This document shows, piece after piece, positions 53,901 through 64,000 of a DNA stretch of 64,000 nucleotides. The stretch's first letter is position 1; every line of letters begins with the position of its first letter. The DNA comes from Garcia nutans (lineage: Eukaryota; Streptophyta; Magnoliopsida; Malpighiales; Euphorbiaceae), in contig CANTUV010000004.1 in the NCBI GenBank assembly GCA_947685225.1, positions 10,819,001 through 10,883,000 on the forward strand. Reading direction: 5' to 3'. The translations under genes and the position numbers were made by a program. The notes beneath the pieces were generated by a model that was not told where the DNA came from, did no database searches, and saw nothing but the letters and a program-made list of their open reading frames with translations.

Positions 53901-56591
53901 CCGTGGGGAGCTCCTGTTTTGTTTGTAAAGAAGAAGGATGGCACTTTGACGTTATGCATCGATTATAGGCAATTGAATAAGGTGACCATCAAGAATAAGT
54001 ATCCTTTGCCTCAGATTGATGATCTCTTCGATCAGTTGAAGGGAGCAGCAGTATTTTCCAAGATTGATTTGAGATCAGGGTACCATCAGTAGAGGGTTAG
54101 AGCTGAAGATGTTTCTAAGATAGCTTTCCGCACAAGATATGGGCATTATGAGTTCTTAGTGATGCCTTTTGGGTTGACGAATGCACCTGCAGCTTTCATG
54201 GATTTGATGAATAGGGTGTTTAGGCCCTATTTAGATCAGTTTGTGCTGGTCTTCATTGATGATATTTTAGTGTATTCACATAATTAAGAGGAACATGACA
54301 AGCATTTGCGGATTGTGTTGCAGATCTTGAGAGAGAAGCAGTTGTATGCTAAGCTGTCGAAGTGTGAGTTTTGGCTTGATCAAGTGACTTTTCTCGGTCA
54401 TATAGTGTCAGCGGATGGTATAAGAGTTGATCCGAGTAAAGTTGAGGCCTTTTTGAATTGGAATCCATCGAAGTCAGTGACTGAAGTTAGAAGTTTTCTG
54501 GGTTTGGCAGGCTATTATCGAAGGTTTGTGAATGGTTTTTCTTTGATAGCTACTCCACTCATCAGATTACTTCAAAAGGGAGTTAGATTTGTGTGGACAG
54601 ATCAGTGTCAAGCTAGTTTTGAGCAGTTGAAGGAAATGTTGACTCAAGCGCTTGTTCTTACTTTGCCTATGGAAGATAAACCATATGTGATTTACAGTGA
54701 TGCTTCACATAATGGTTTAGGTTGTGTTTTGATGCAAGAGGGTAAAGTTATAGCTTATGCTTCTCGGCAGTTGAAGCCGCATGAGCTTAATTATCTAAGG
54801 CATGATTTGGAGTTGGCAGCTATAGTTTTTGCTTTGAAGATTTGGCGACATTACTTGAATGGAGAGAAGTGTTTTATCTATACAGATCATAAGAGTTTGA
54901 AATATTTGGGTGTTCAGAGGGAGCTGAATCTTCGGCAAAGACGATGGTTGGAGCTGATTAAAGATTACGACTGTTTGATTGATTATCATCCTGGTAAGGC
55001 AAATGTTGTTGCTGATGCCTTGAGTCGGAAGTCTTTAGCAGGTTTGACTATTTATTCGCTCTCGTTGCTTGTTGAGTTGAGAGCGTTGCATGCTAATTTT
55101 GAGCTTTGTAATGATGGTGCTTTGTTAGCTCAGTTGCAATTGAGGCCAATGTTGTTGGACCAGATAAGGGAGGCTCAATTGGCTGATGAAAAAATTCAGA
55201 AGATTGTGTCAGATTGCCAAAATGGAGAGAGTAGAGATTTTCATGTGAGAAGTGATGGTAGCCTTTGGTTCAAGAATAGATTGTGTGTTCTTGATGATGC
55301 TAGTTTGAGAAAGATTATTTTAGAAGAAGCACATCAATCGGTTTTTGCTATGCAACCTGGGAATACTAAAATGTATCATGATTTGAAGCAACATTACTGG
55401 TGGTCAGGTATGAAGAGGGACATAGCGGAGTTTGTATCCAAGTGTCTCACTTGTCAGAAGGTGAAAGCTGAGCATCAAGTTCCAACAGGGCTGCTTCAAC
55501 CTTTATTAGTGCCTGAATGGAAATGGGAACGTGTGACAATGGATTTTGTGTCTGGTTTGCCGTTGACTCAGAAGAAGCATGATGCTATTTGGGTAATTAT
55601 TGATCAGTTGATGAAGACAGCTCATTTTCTTCCAGTTAGAATGGACTATTCTCTTGAGAAGTTGGCTGAGCTGTATATCAGTGAGATAGTGAAGTTGCAT
55701 GGAGTCCCAATTTCTTTTGTGTCTGATCGAGATCCTCAGTTTACTTCAAGGTTTTGGAAAAGTTTACATGGTGCCTTGGGTTCTCGATTGCACTTTAGCA
55801 CTGCTTTTCATCCGCAGACAGATGGGCAGCCAGAGAGAGTGATACAGATTTTAGAGGACATGTTGAGAAGCTGTGTCATTGATTTCTCTGGAAGTTGGGA
55901 TAGATTTTTGCCACTGATGGAATTTGCTTACAACAATAGCTATCAGTCTAGTATTAAAATGGCACCATTTGAGGCATTGTATTGTAGGAGATGCAGAATG
56001 CCTCTGTGTTGGAATGAAGTTGGAGAAGGCAAGTTGGTTGGTTCCGATTTGATTAAAGAAACAAAAGAGAAAGTGAAGATAATTCAGGATCAGTTGAAAG
56101 CAGCTTCAGATCGGCAGAAATCTTATTCAGATTTGAAGAGAAGAGACATAGAGTTTGATGTTGGAGATAAAGTATTTTTGAAAGTGTCTCCTTGGAAAAA
56201 AGATTTTGAGATTGAGCCGCAAAGGGAAGCTAAGTCCTCGTTTTATTGGACCTTATGAAGTATTAGAAAGAGTTGGACCAGTTGCTTATTGAGTTGCTTT
56301 GTCGCTTGAGTTAGATAGAATTCACAATGTCTTCCATGTTTCTATGCTACGGAGGTACAGATCAGACCCATCTCATGTTCTGTCCGTTGAATCTATTGAG
56401 GTGAGTCCGGATCTGACTTTTGAAGAAGAACCAGTTGCTATTTTAGCAAATGGAATGAAAGAGTTGAGACATAAGAAAGTGCCAATTGTGAAGGTTCTTT
56501 GGAAGAATCATGGTAGAGAAGGATCAACTTGGGAGAATGAGCAAGCAATGCGAGATCAGTATCCTCAACTGTTTCAGACTTGAGATCAGGT

Positions 56592-56629
56592 AATTTCGAG
56601 GACGAAATTTCTTTTTAGAGGGGGAGAAT
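56592..56629 (+). promoter_or_regulatory. G3 hairpin and polypurine tract
   Basis: Identical to the G2 block: AATTTCG-AGGA-CGAAATT, then AGAGGGGGAGAAT abutting the 3' LTR. It is unchanged although the adjacent coding region has decayed. Confidence 0.85.
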
Positions 56630-59124
56630 TGTAATATCACAAAGTATACTCTAAAAGTTTTGGAAAAATTATTGTTGTATTTGGATTTAGTGTATATGTT
56701 TTAGAGGGAAGAGAAAAGAGGTAATGAGGAGAGTGTATATGTTGTATATATTGAGATATATACAACATATACAAGTCAAAAGAAGTGAAAAGTCAAAGAA
56801 AGAGTTAATTTTTATTAACTAATTAATTATAAGGAAATTAATTAAGTGGAATTTGAGTGAGTGGAAGTGGACGGAGATATTTTGAATATTTTATTATTTA
56901 AATGCTTGGAGGAGAGGGTTTTGAGGAGAGAGTTGTTGAGGGTTGACTTTGTTTTCTTTGTTTTCTTCTTGTTTCTTTCTTCTTCTTTGTGCATCTTCAT
57001 CTCCTCCTTTTCTTTTCTTTTCTTTTGGCCGGCACTCCATAGCAAGAGAGCAAGAGAGAGATTTGATCTTCCAAACTCAAGATTGAAGGAAGTTTTCAAG
57101 TGATCAAGTTGGAAATTTAAGAGTTTCTTCATCCTTGGTAAGTTTTCCACTTAATTCTTTGATTTTCTTTGAGTTTGTGAGTTGAGATTGTGGTTGATAT
57201 GTGTTTGTTTGATTGTGGTGTGTTTAAGAGTGTTTGGTTCATTGATTTTGGATTTTGGGGTTGGATTGAAGGAAAGAGAAAGTTTGTTGGAAGAGAAAGT
57301 GTTGTGGTTGTGTTTTGGGTTTGTGGTGATGATTATGATTTGTGTTTGATGTATGTTTTGGGTTGTTTTAGTGTTTTTGCAAGTTTGTTATGGTTTTTGG
57401 GTATGTTTAGTTAAGTTGGTTTGGAGTGGATAATGGTGGAAGAAAGTGGTTTGTTGGATGTAGTGTTGATGTTGCCAAAATCTGCATTTTTGGCCTGACA
57501 TGCCCATGAGCACGGCCAGGTTTTAGGCATGTCAATGGTTCTGTGTTCTTGGATGGGTGACACGAGCAGTGACACGCCCATGCACTGAGCGTGTCGCAGC
57601 TTCTGTGTTGTAGTAGTATTGACACGTCCAGTGACACGCCCATGTCACTGAGCGTGTCATAGCTACTGTGTTGTTGGTGGATTGACATGGCCATGAACAC
57701 GCCCGTGTTGTTGAGCGTGTCATGTGTAGAGTTTGCCCTAGTTGATTCTTAGCCTTACTATCTCATGTGTATGATCATTTTTGGTTTACATTTTGAAGAG
57801 AGTTGAGTTTCCCTAATCCAAGTGTTGAAGGATTCTTGGAAGAGAAGTTTGGTGTGGTGTGAGTTGTTTTTGAGGTAAGTACAAACCCTACCTTATTGCA
57901 TATATTTACATGACATTGAGACTTAACACATTTGGTTGTAAATGTGTTAAGTAATTTATTACATTGTTGGTACATTTGATTAATGCTATGAATTGTATAA
58001 TGTGAAAGATATGATGATCATTCAAATTGTATATCCAATGTAATTGATTGTGGATACTCTATTGATGAGATGTGAAGCCATTGTTGTTGGCTATAATGAT
58101 GCAAATGAAATAATTGGGGCATGTTTGCCTAGATGATTATGAGGAAATGAGAATGAAATTGATAACGAAATATTGAAAGAATTGTGTGCCTAATGTGTTA
58201 TTCACTTTTCAGAGTTTTGTTGTTGGTGGCATGCCTAATAGTAACAATCTCTCGAAGTTGGGTTGGGCTTGATCCTTGAAGCCAAGTTGGGTTGAAGTTT
58301 AGCATGCTTAACTCCCCTTGAAGCTTGGTTGGGTCTAGTCCTTGAAGCCTAGTTGAGATGTTACAAACCTTGAAGCTAGGTTGGGTTTGGTTCTTGAAGC
58401 CAAGTTGGGTTGATACTTAGCATGCTTTGTTCCACTTGAAGCTTGGTTGAGCCTAGTCCTTGAAGCCTAGTTGGGATAATGATAATGATAAATGTGATAA
58501 TTGAACCAAAACATTAACTCTGAAAGTTGAATGGCATATTAGTTTCTTTTGGGCCCATGCTTGTCTTTGTTTCAATGTGATTCATGAATGGTGAAACAAT
58601 TGAATAAAATAATGGAGTGTAGTGTTATGAAATATTAATATATCCTTTATGAATATTGTCTTTATTGCTAAAATGTGTGACATTGACATTGCATTGAAGC
58701 ACTTTGTTATTGTCGTTTGTGCCACTAAGCCGTTGGATTAGCGCGATTGTGGTTCATCGCGCAGGTGACAGGGTAGAGCCAGAGAGTTCATCTAGACCGA
58801 GTTGAGTCTAGATTTTGAAGTGTTGATAGTGGGCTTAAAGATCAAAGACGAACTGCCAAACATGTATAAATGTTATGTTTTGTAAAATTTGATTTTTGAT
58901 GTATAAATATATTTGTAAATATCGCTATATTTTCCGCTGTGTATTGAATGAACGTTTTATCTATTGTGTTTTATAATATACTTAAATGTTTCAAGTTTTC
59001 CCATATTATTGTATAAAGGAATGATTTGTTTGTTTAGTAAACCGTAGCATGCCTATATTCGGTATACGTATATTATAGGTGTTGTAGTATGTAGTGTGCA
59101 TATACGGGGTATAGGGGTGTTACA
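56630..59124 (+). repeat. G3 3' LTR
   Basis: 2495 bp. Against the 5' LTR it lacks 125 bp between two CCCGTGTTGTTG words (junction near 57705) and has small insertions elsewhere, including an 11-bp repeat part missing from the 5' copy. Donor-like 57138, donor 57875, twin hairpin about 58724-58761 with one mismatch. The acceptor-like TTTAG is TTTAC here (about 57785). Confidence 0.94.
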
Positions 59125-59129
59125 GGTTT

Positions 59130-59762
59130 ATATTTCTAGTTCACCTAAGTCCCTATTTGAATTATTCCAGTATTAGACTTCATCTCTCAATCCTTCATCT
59201 AAATACCTAAAACACATAATTGGTGGCCAATCAATTATATATTAACATTATTCCATTCAATTAAGAATAAGAGAAATAAATCAATTAAGAGCAATAACCA
59301 TTTCATAGAATCATAGTAGGTCCATACAAACCCTACACTAGATCAAAATTAGTTCATAGTAATGCTATCAAACAAATTCATCTCATTAAAATTCAAAGAA
59401 ATCAATTTAGATATCAGAGTATTCATAAACAAAATTTCAATGAAACTTAAAAAATAGAGTTTAAGAACAAAACCCAATTACAATCTTCCTTTGCTTTTGA
59501 AGAATCTCTTGCTCATATTTGTGCTAAAAGAATAATGTAATGGTTGGAACTAATTTAATCTAGAGTGTTTGGATGAAATTGAAATCAATTTCCAGAGAAA
59601 AATAGAGAACAGCTGAAAGTTGTGTGTAGAACGGCTGATGAAGAAGAAGTTCTCTCCCCCTTGCCCTAATTCTTCTATTTATACAAATGCCTTGCTAAAA
59701 ATCCAGCGTCTTTTCTTTCTTTGGTCTCATGGAGTGACACGACCAAGTTTGTGGCCGTGTCA
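59130..59762 (-). repeat. A1, middle piece
   Basis: Continues A1 after G3: AT-rich on the plus strand, matching A2 51000-51600 in reverse, then the TATA box (complement of 59676-59683), then the first CACGGCC-type word, where G4 begins at 59763. Confidence 0.85.
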
Positions 59763-62287
59763 TGTAATATCCCAAACTATACCCTAAAAGTTTTGGAATA
59801 ATTATTGTTGAAATTGGGTTTAATGAAATAAAGTATATATTTATGTTTAAGTAGTAAGAAAGGATAGAGGAGTGTGTATATGTTGTATATATGGAGATAT
59901 ATACAACATATACAAGTCAACATTTAATTAAGGTCAAAAGAAGATTTATTAATTATTTATAAAATGGAAATTTAAATTAAGTGGAAGTGGATGATGATAT
60001 TTATTTATTATATTATTAAAATTTGCTTGGTTGAGATTTAAAGAGATGATTGAGTGGTTAAGAGAAAAGTTAAGTGATTGACTTTGCTCTTTTTTCTTCT
60101 TCTTCTTCTTCTTCTTCTTTCTTTGTTGGCCGGCTATCTCCATAGCAAGAGAGGAAAGAAAGATTTTGCTCATCTAAACTCAAGATTGAAGGATGTTTCA
60201 AGTGATCAAGTTGGAATTCTAAGGGTTTTTATCACTTTTGGTAAGTTTTCCACTTGATTCCTTGGTTTTCTTTTAAGTTTGTGTTTTGAGTTTGGTGTTT
60301 GATTGTTGATGGTATGTGAATATTTGATTTTGGTGTAATTGAGAGTGTTTGGTCTTATTGGTGTTGATTTTGGAATTGGTTTGAAGGAAAGGTTAAGTTT
60401 GGTGTTGGAGAGCAAGTGTTGTGTTTTGAGTATGAGATGAGTTGTGATTTGTGTTAGATGTATGTTTGAATTATTTTGGTGTTTTTGCAAGTTATTATGG
60501 TTTATTGGTGTGTTTAGTTAAGTTTGTTTGGAGTGGAAGATGGTGAAAGTAAGAGATTTGTTGGATGTGGTGTTGTTGTTGCCGGAATCAAGATTTTTGG
60601 CCTGACACGCCCATGAACGCGGCCAAGTCTTTGGGCGTATCAATGGTTCTATTTTCTGGATTGGTGACACGACCAGTGACACGCCCATGTCATTGAGCGT
60701 GTCATAGCTTCTGTATTGTAGTAGGATTGACACGACTAGTGACACGCCCATGTCACTGAGCATGTCATATCTACTGTGTTGAGGGAGGATTGACACGGCC
60801 AGTGACACGCCCATGTCACTGAGCATGTCAAAGCTTTTGTGTTGTGGATTTAGGGCACGGTCAGGGACACACCCGTGTTGTTGAGCGTGTCATGTGTAGA
60901 GTTTGCCCTAATTGGTTCTTATCCATATTATCTCGTGTGTATCTCTAAGTGAGTGTGTATTATCCCTTTTGGATTAGGTTTTGAAGAGATTGACTTGCCC
61001 TAATCCAAGTGTTGAGGATTCTTGGAAGAGGAGGTTGATAGATTAGTGTGAGTTGCTCTTGAGGTAAGTACAAATCTTACATGGTTGCATACATTTATAT
61101 GACTTTGGGACTTAGCACATTTGGTTGTAAATGTGTTAAGTAATCTATTACATTGTTGATATATTTGATTAATGCTATGATTTGCATAATATGAAAGATA
61201 TGATGATCATTCAAATTATATGTGCAATGCAATTGGTTGTGTATACCCTAATGATGAGATGTGAAGCCATTGTTGTTGGCTATAATGATGCAAATGAAAT
61301 AATTGGGCCATGTTTACCTAGATGATTATGAGGAAATAAGAATGGAATTGATAATGAAATAATGAAAGAATTGTGTGCCTAATGTGTTTTTCAATTTTCA
61401 AAGTTTTGTTGTTAGTGGCATGCCTAATAGTAACAATCCCTTGAAGCTGGGTTGGTCTTGGTCCTTGAAGCCAAGTTGGGTTGAAGTTTAGCATGCTTAA
61501 CTCCCCTTGAAGCTTGGTTGGGACTAGTCCTTGAAGCCTAGTTGGGATGTTACAAACCCTTGAAGCCAATTTGGGTTGATACTTAGCATGCTTCGCTCCC
61601 CTTGAAGCTTGGTTGGGCGTAATCCTTGAAGCCTAGTTGGGATGATAAATGTGATAATTGAACCAAAACATTAACTCTGAAAGTTGAATGGCATATTAGT
61701 TTCTTTTGGACCCATGCTTGTCTTTGTTTAAATGTGAATCATGAATGGTGAAACAAATGAATAATAAAATTTAATGTAAGGTTTTGAAATATGATATCCT
61801 CATGTATTGTTTATAATATTTGAATGCATGACATTGGCATTACATCAAAGCATATTGTTATCATGGTTTGTACCACTAAGCCGTTGGCTTAGCGCGATTG
61901 TGGTTCATCGCGCAGGTGACAGGGTAGATCTGGTTGAATCGGAGAGTTCAACTAGACCGAGTCGAGTCTAGGCTTGTGAAGTGTTGATTGTGGACTTCAA
62001 GATCAGAGACGAACTGTCAAAAATGTATAAACTCTATATATTTTGTAAATATTGATTTTGATGTAAATATATATGTAAATATAGCTACATTTTCTGCTGC
62101 CTAATAAATAAATATTTTATCTAGTATATTTTATAATATAATTTGAATGTTTTAAGTTTTCTTATATTGTTGTTTAATTGAAAGATTAGGTTGTTTAATA
62201 TAAACCGTGACACTCTTGTATCTGATATACATATATTACAGATGTGGTTGTATATAGTGTGTCTATATGGGGTACGGGGGTGTTACA
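59763..62287 (+). mobile_element. G4: Tekay-family solo LTR without visible TSD
   Basis: 2525 bp, TGTAATATCCC to GGGGTGTTACA, same family as S1 and G3. CTT tract (60091-60118), donor-like TTTG|GTAAGTTTT (60241), GACACGCCCATGTCA repeats (60600-60890), acceptor-like GGATTAG (60976-60977), 86-nt mini-exon, donor GAG|GTAAGT (61064), CCTTGAAGC units, twin hairpin (61876-61913). Flanks are TGTCA on the left and CGGCC on the right; a 5-bp duplication is not seen although both ends look complete. It lies inside a CACGGCC word of A1. Confidence 0.9.
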
Positions 62288-63011
62288 CGGCCACTGGCTT
62301 GGCCATGTCACCTGGGTGTGTCATCTTTTGTTTCTCATTTTGTCTTCTTTGTTTTTTGAAGATGAGAGTGACACGGCCAAGCTCCTGGCCGTGTCATGTG
62401 ACATGGCCAGTGGCTTGGCCGTGTCTCCTGGGTGTGTCAGCTTCTGTGTCTTTCTTTGGTTCTTTTTTTGTTTTTGGCTTAGGATGGGACATGGCCAAGT
62501 TTGTGGTCGTGTCATGTGACACGGCCAGTGGCTTGGCCGTGTCATTTGCCAGTGTCAGCTTCTGCCAAATTTTTCTTTCTTTCTTGGTTCTTTGGTTTTT
62601 GCCCTTTAGGTGAGACATGGCCAGTGGCTTGGCCGTGTCTCCTGCCCATGTCATGATCTGCCAAAAATTTCCTTGAGGTGACACGGCCAAGCTTGATTTG
62701 GCTTGGCCATGTCTTGCTTGACTCATGCTCTTCTTTCTTTGTTTTGATCTTCCAATGGAGTTTTTGCACTTTAACCTGAAACAAGCACTTAAAACAAACT
62801 TTAAACAAGAATCAAATGAAACATTAATCAAAAACACATAAACATCATACTGAAAACTAGTACAAAAATGATCTAAACACTAGGATGAATCAAAACTACC
62901 AAAATGCATGAAATCACTAAATAAGCAGATTAAAACTACCAAAATGCATAAAGAAAACAATAATTATCATAATAAATAAATAGCAATTTTATGACAAAAA
63001 CTAATAAAACA
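62288..63011 (-). repeat. A1, right piece
   Basis: 62288-62720 is a CACGGCC/GGCCGTG array, and 62720-63011 is the AT-rich 5' end of the LTR (minus strand), ending AATAAAACA in plus coordinates. Matches A2 49941-50950 in reverse. Open frames on both strands here come from the repeats. Confidence 0.87.
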
Positions 63012-63936
63012 TTGTCTTGAGTCCAAGTACCCAACTCCAGTTTTGGGTCGAGCACCCAAAATTTAGTTTCGGGTCGAGCACCTAAATGCAGTTTTGAATC
63101 GAGCAATCAACTACTATCTACGGTCCAAGTAGCCAACTCTAGTTTCGTGTTGAGCACCCAAAATTCATTTTCGAGTTGAGCCCCCAAATTTAGTTTCGGG
63201 TCAAGCACCCCAATCCAGTTTTGGGTCGAGCACCCAAAATCTAATTTCTAGTCGAGCACCCAAATCCAGTTTCGGGTTGAGCACCCAACTCCTGTCTTGG
63301 GTCTAGGTACCCAATCCAATTTTGGACTGAGTATCCAAATCCAATTTAGGATCGAGCATCCAAATCTAGTTTAGGATTGAGAATCCAAATCCCGTTTTGA
63401 GTCGAGTACTCAAAATTAGTTTTGGGTTGAGCACCCAAATCCAGTTTCGTGTCGAGCACCCAACTCCTGTCTTGGGTCCAAGTACCCAATCCAGTTTTAG
63501 ATCGAGTATCCAAATCCAGTTTAGGATCAAGCATCCAAATCTAGCTTCAGGTCGAGCATCTAAATCCAATTTAGGATTGGGCATCCACATCCAGTTTAGG
63601 ATCGAGTATCCAAATTTAGTTTCAGGTTGAAAACCCAACTCATGTCTCAGGTCTAAGTACCCAATTCAGTCTCGGGTCAAAGTACCTAGTCTCGGGTCAA
63701 AGTACCTAATCTAATCTTAGGTCCAAGTACCCAAATCCAATTCAGCCTTGGGGCCAAGTATCTAGTCTCGGGTCCAAGTATCCAACCCAATCTCGAGTCC
63801 AAGTACTCAATCTGGGGTCCAAGTATCCAAATCAAACTCAATTAAGTCTCGGGTCTAAGTACCCAAATCTTTTTTTATTCCAGAACTCATTTCGAGTCTA
63901 GAACCCAAACCAACTTCAACCTCGGGTTGAGAACCC
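63012..63936 (+). repeat. T1 3' minisatellite, right part
   Basis: About 35-40 imperfect units of about 24-25 bp, a mix of GGGT-cgagc-ACCC, GGAT-cgagt-ATCC, GGGT-ccaagt-ACCC and GAGT-ccaagt-ACTC types. It continues the array interrupted at 46708. The remaining 64 bases match the T2 sequence upstream of its polypurine tract. The periodic open frames here (e.g. 63346-63638 minus) are repeat artefacts. Confidence 0.85.
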
Positions 63937-64000
63937 ATCCTCATCCAAAATCAACTCAAAGTCTTATTGCTTTTCACTCTTTTCTATTGAAAGTCTCAGA

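Larger units (their letters stand above)
49919..56583 (+). pseudogene. G3 gag-pol polyprotein, broken (A2 inserted in gag)
   Basis: ATG at 49919 (MTSLSRQ), A2 at 49941-51943 plus TSD, then the frame resumes at 51949. Stops: 52713 (TAG), 52788 (TAG), 54090 (TAG, inside RT just after SGYHQ), 54285 (TAA, after the FIDD box), a frameshift near 56200-56215, and 56290 (TGA for the Arg of AYRL in G2, consistent with CpG decay on both strands). Domains are collinear with G2: knuckle CFRCGSPAHFIKDC, DPG protease, RT, RNase H with TDHKSL intact (unlike G2), integrase with HPQTDGQPER (Ser to Pro beside the Glu), chromodomain to 56580. Non-coding now. Confidence 0.95.
47148..59124 (+). mobile_element. 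G3: full-length but dead Tekay-like element nested in A1
   Basis: Perfect TSD GGTTT (47143-47147 and 59125-59129). LTRs 47148-49748 and 56630-59124, initiator-Met primer site, gag start 49919, gag-pol to 56583, polypurine tract. Gag is interrupted 21 nt after its ATG by solo LTR A2. The polyprotein is clearly homologous to G2 but carries five stops and a frameshift. LTRs are of the S1/G4 family. Confidence 0.95.
46709..63011 (-). mobile_element. A1: Athila-like solo LTR, reverse orientation, split by G3 and G4
   Basis: Three pieces (46709-47147, 59130-59762, 62288-63011) joined end to end match solo LTR A2 (49941-51943) in reverse. In plus coordinates it starts TGTTGCGCTC and ends AATAAAACA. 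About 1.8 kb of its own sequence. It lies in the T1 minisatellite with TSD CTGTC/TTGTC (one mismatch). Contents on the minus strand: CACGGCC-type repeats (62720 down to 62288, then about 59740-59762), TATA box (59683 down to 59676), conserved end with GAGACGACCTTG words. Lineage is inferred from LTR end style only; no coding region is present. Confidence 0.85.
20861..64000 (+). mobile_element. T1: gag-only Tat-like LTR element (TR-GAG type), host of most of the right half
   Basis: 5' LTR 20861-22831, decayed primer site, leader, gag interrupted by T2 (23965-24050 and 42999-44283), long post-gag region, 3' minisatellites interrupted by solo LTR A1 (46415-46708 and 63012 onward). No protease, RT, RNase H or integrase is seen between gag and the 3' repeats, so it is non-autonomous. 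The last bases of the window match the T2 sequence that lies about 30 bp before its polypurine tract and 3' LTR, so the T1 3' LTR should begin just past 64000. Left flank gcaac (20856-20860) is the expected TSD. Confidence 0.85.

Noticed and set aside
62191..62837. Open frames of 75-147 codons on both strands
   Set aside because: They run across the G4/A1 junction and the CACGGCC array; composition of the repeats explains them.
63346..63638. Open frames with a periodic Leu-Asp peptide, overlapping on both strands
   Set aside because: The periodicity follows the 24-25-bp DNA repeat and frames exist on both strands; no start context or homology.

Overview
This is a plant nuclear repeat region. 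No host gene, tRNA or rRNA is recognisable; essentially every base belongs to nested LTR retrotransposons. Plant origin is inferred from the lineages: chromodomain-bearing Ty3/gypsy elements of Tekay/Del type, gag-only Tat-like elements, a Ty1/copia element close to Angela/Tork, and solo LTRs that look Athila-like. Initiator-Met primer sites and 5-bp target-site duplications (TSDs) support the boundaries. The species cannot be read from the sequence.

Left block (1-20600). A decayed Tekay-type element (G1, minus strand, running off the left edge) was hit twice. A solo LTR (S1, 3594-6517) sits in its gag with perfect TSD ACTGT. Its 5' LTR is split by a young Tekay element (G2, 8590-18594) with a 1552-aa open gag-pol. 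A second, truncated G2 internal region (18595-19817) follows, sharing the middle LTR and ending in a filler-type junction.

Right block (20601-64000). A 260-bp remnant of a Tat-type reverse transcriptase is followed by a large gag-only Tat-like element (T1, from 20861 past the right edge). T1 gag contains a second gag-only element (T2, 24051-42998, TSD ACCAT), and T2 leader contains a nearly intact copia element (C1, 26354-34785, minus, TSD ACCCG). The 3' repeat array of T1 contains an Athila-like solo LTR (A1, 46709-63011, minus). A1 contains a decayed full-length Tekay element (G3, 47148-59124, TSD GGTTT) and another Tekay solo LTR (G4, 59763-62287). G3 contains a second solo LTR of the A1 family (A2, 49941-51943, TSD TCAGT). 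Insertion order is therefore RT remnant, then T1, then A1, then G3, then A2.

The most interesting structure is non-coding: (1) splice-site-like signals at matching places in all Tekay LTRs, delimiting a mini-exon of 80-86 nt, with a comparable donor/acceptor pair in the Tat elements; (2) a twin hairpin in every Tekay LTR whose stems persist despite base changes; (3) Tat 3' minisatellites built of mini-dyads whose arms change together; (4) GC-rich CACGGCC/GGCCGTG words in LTRs of unrelated lineages; (5) a duplicated pair of GC-rich hairpins in the copia leader. The only full-length open gag-pol (G2) has lost an RNase H catalytic aspartate. All coordinates, counts and comparisons were made by eye.
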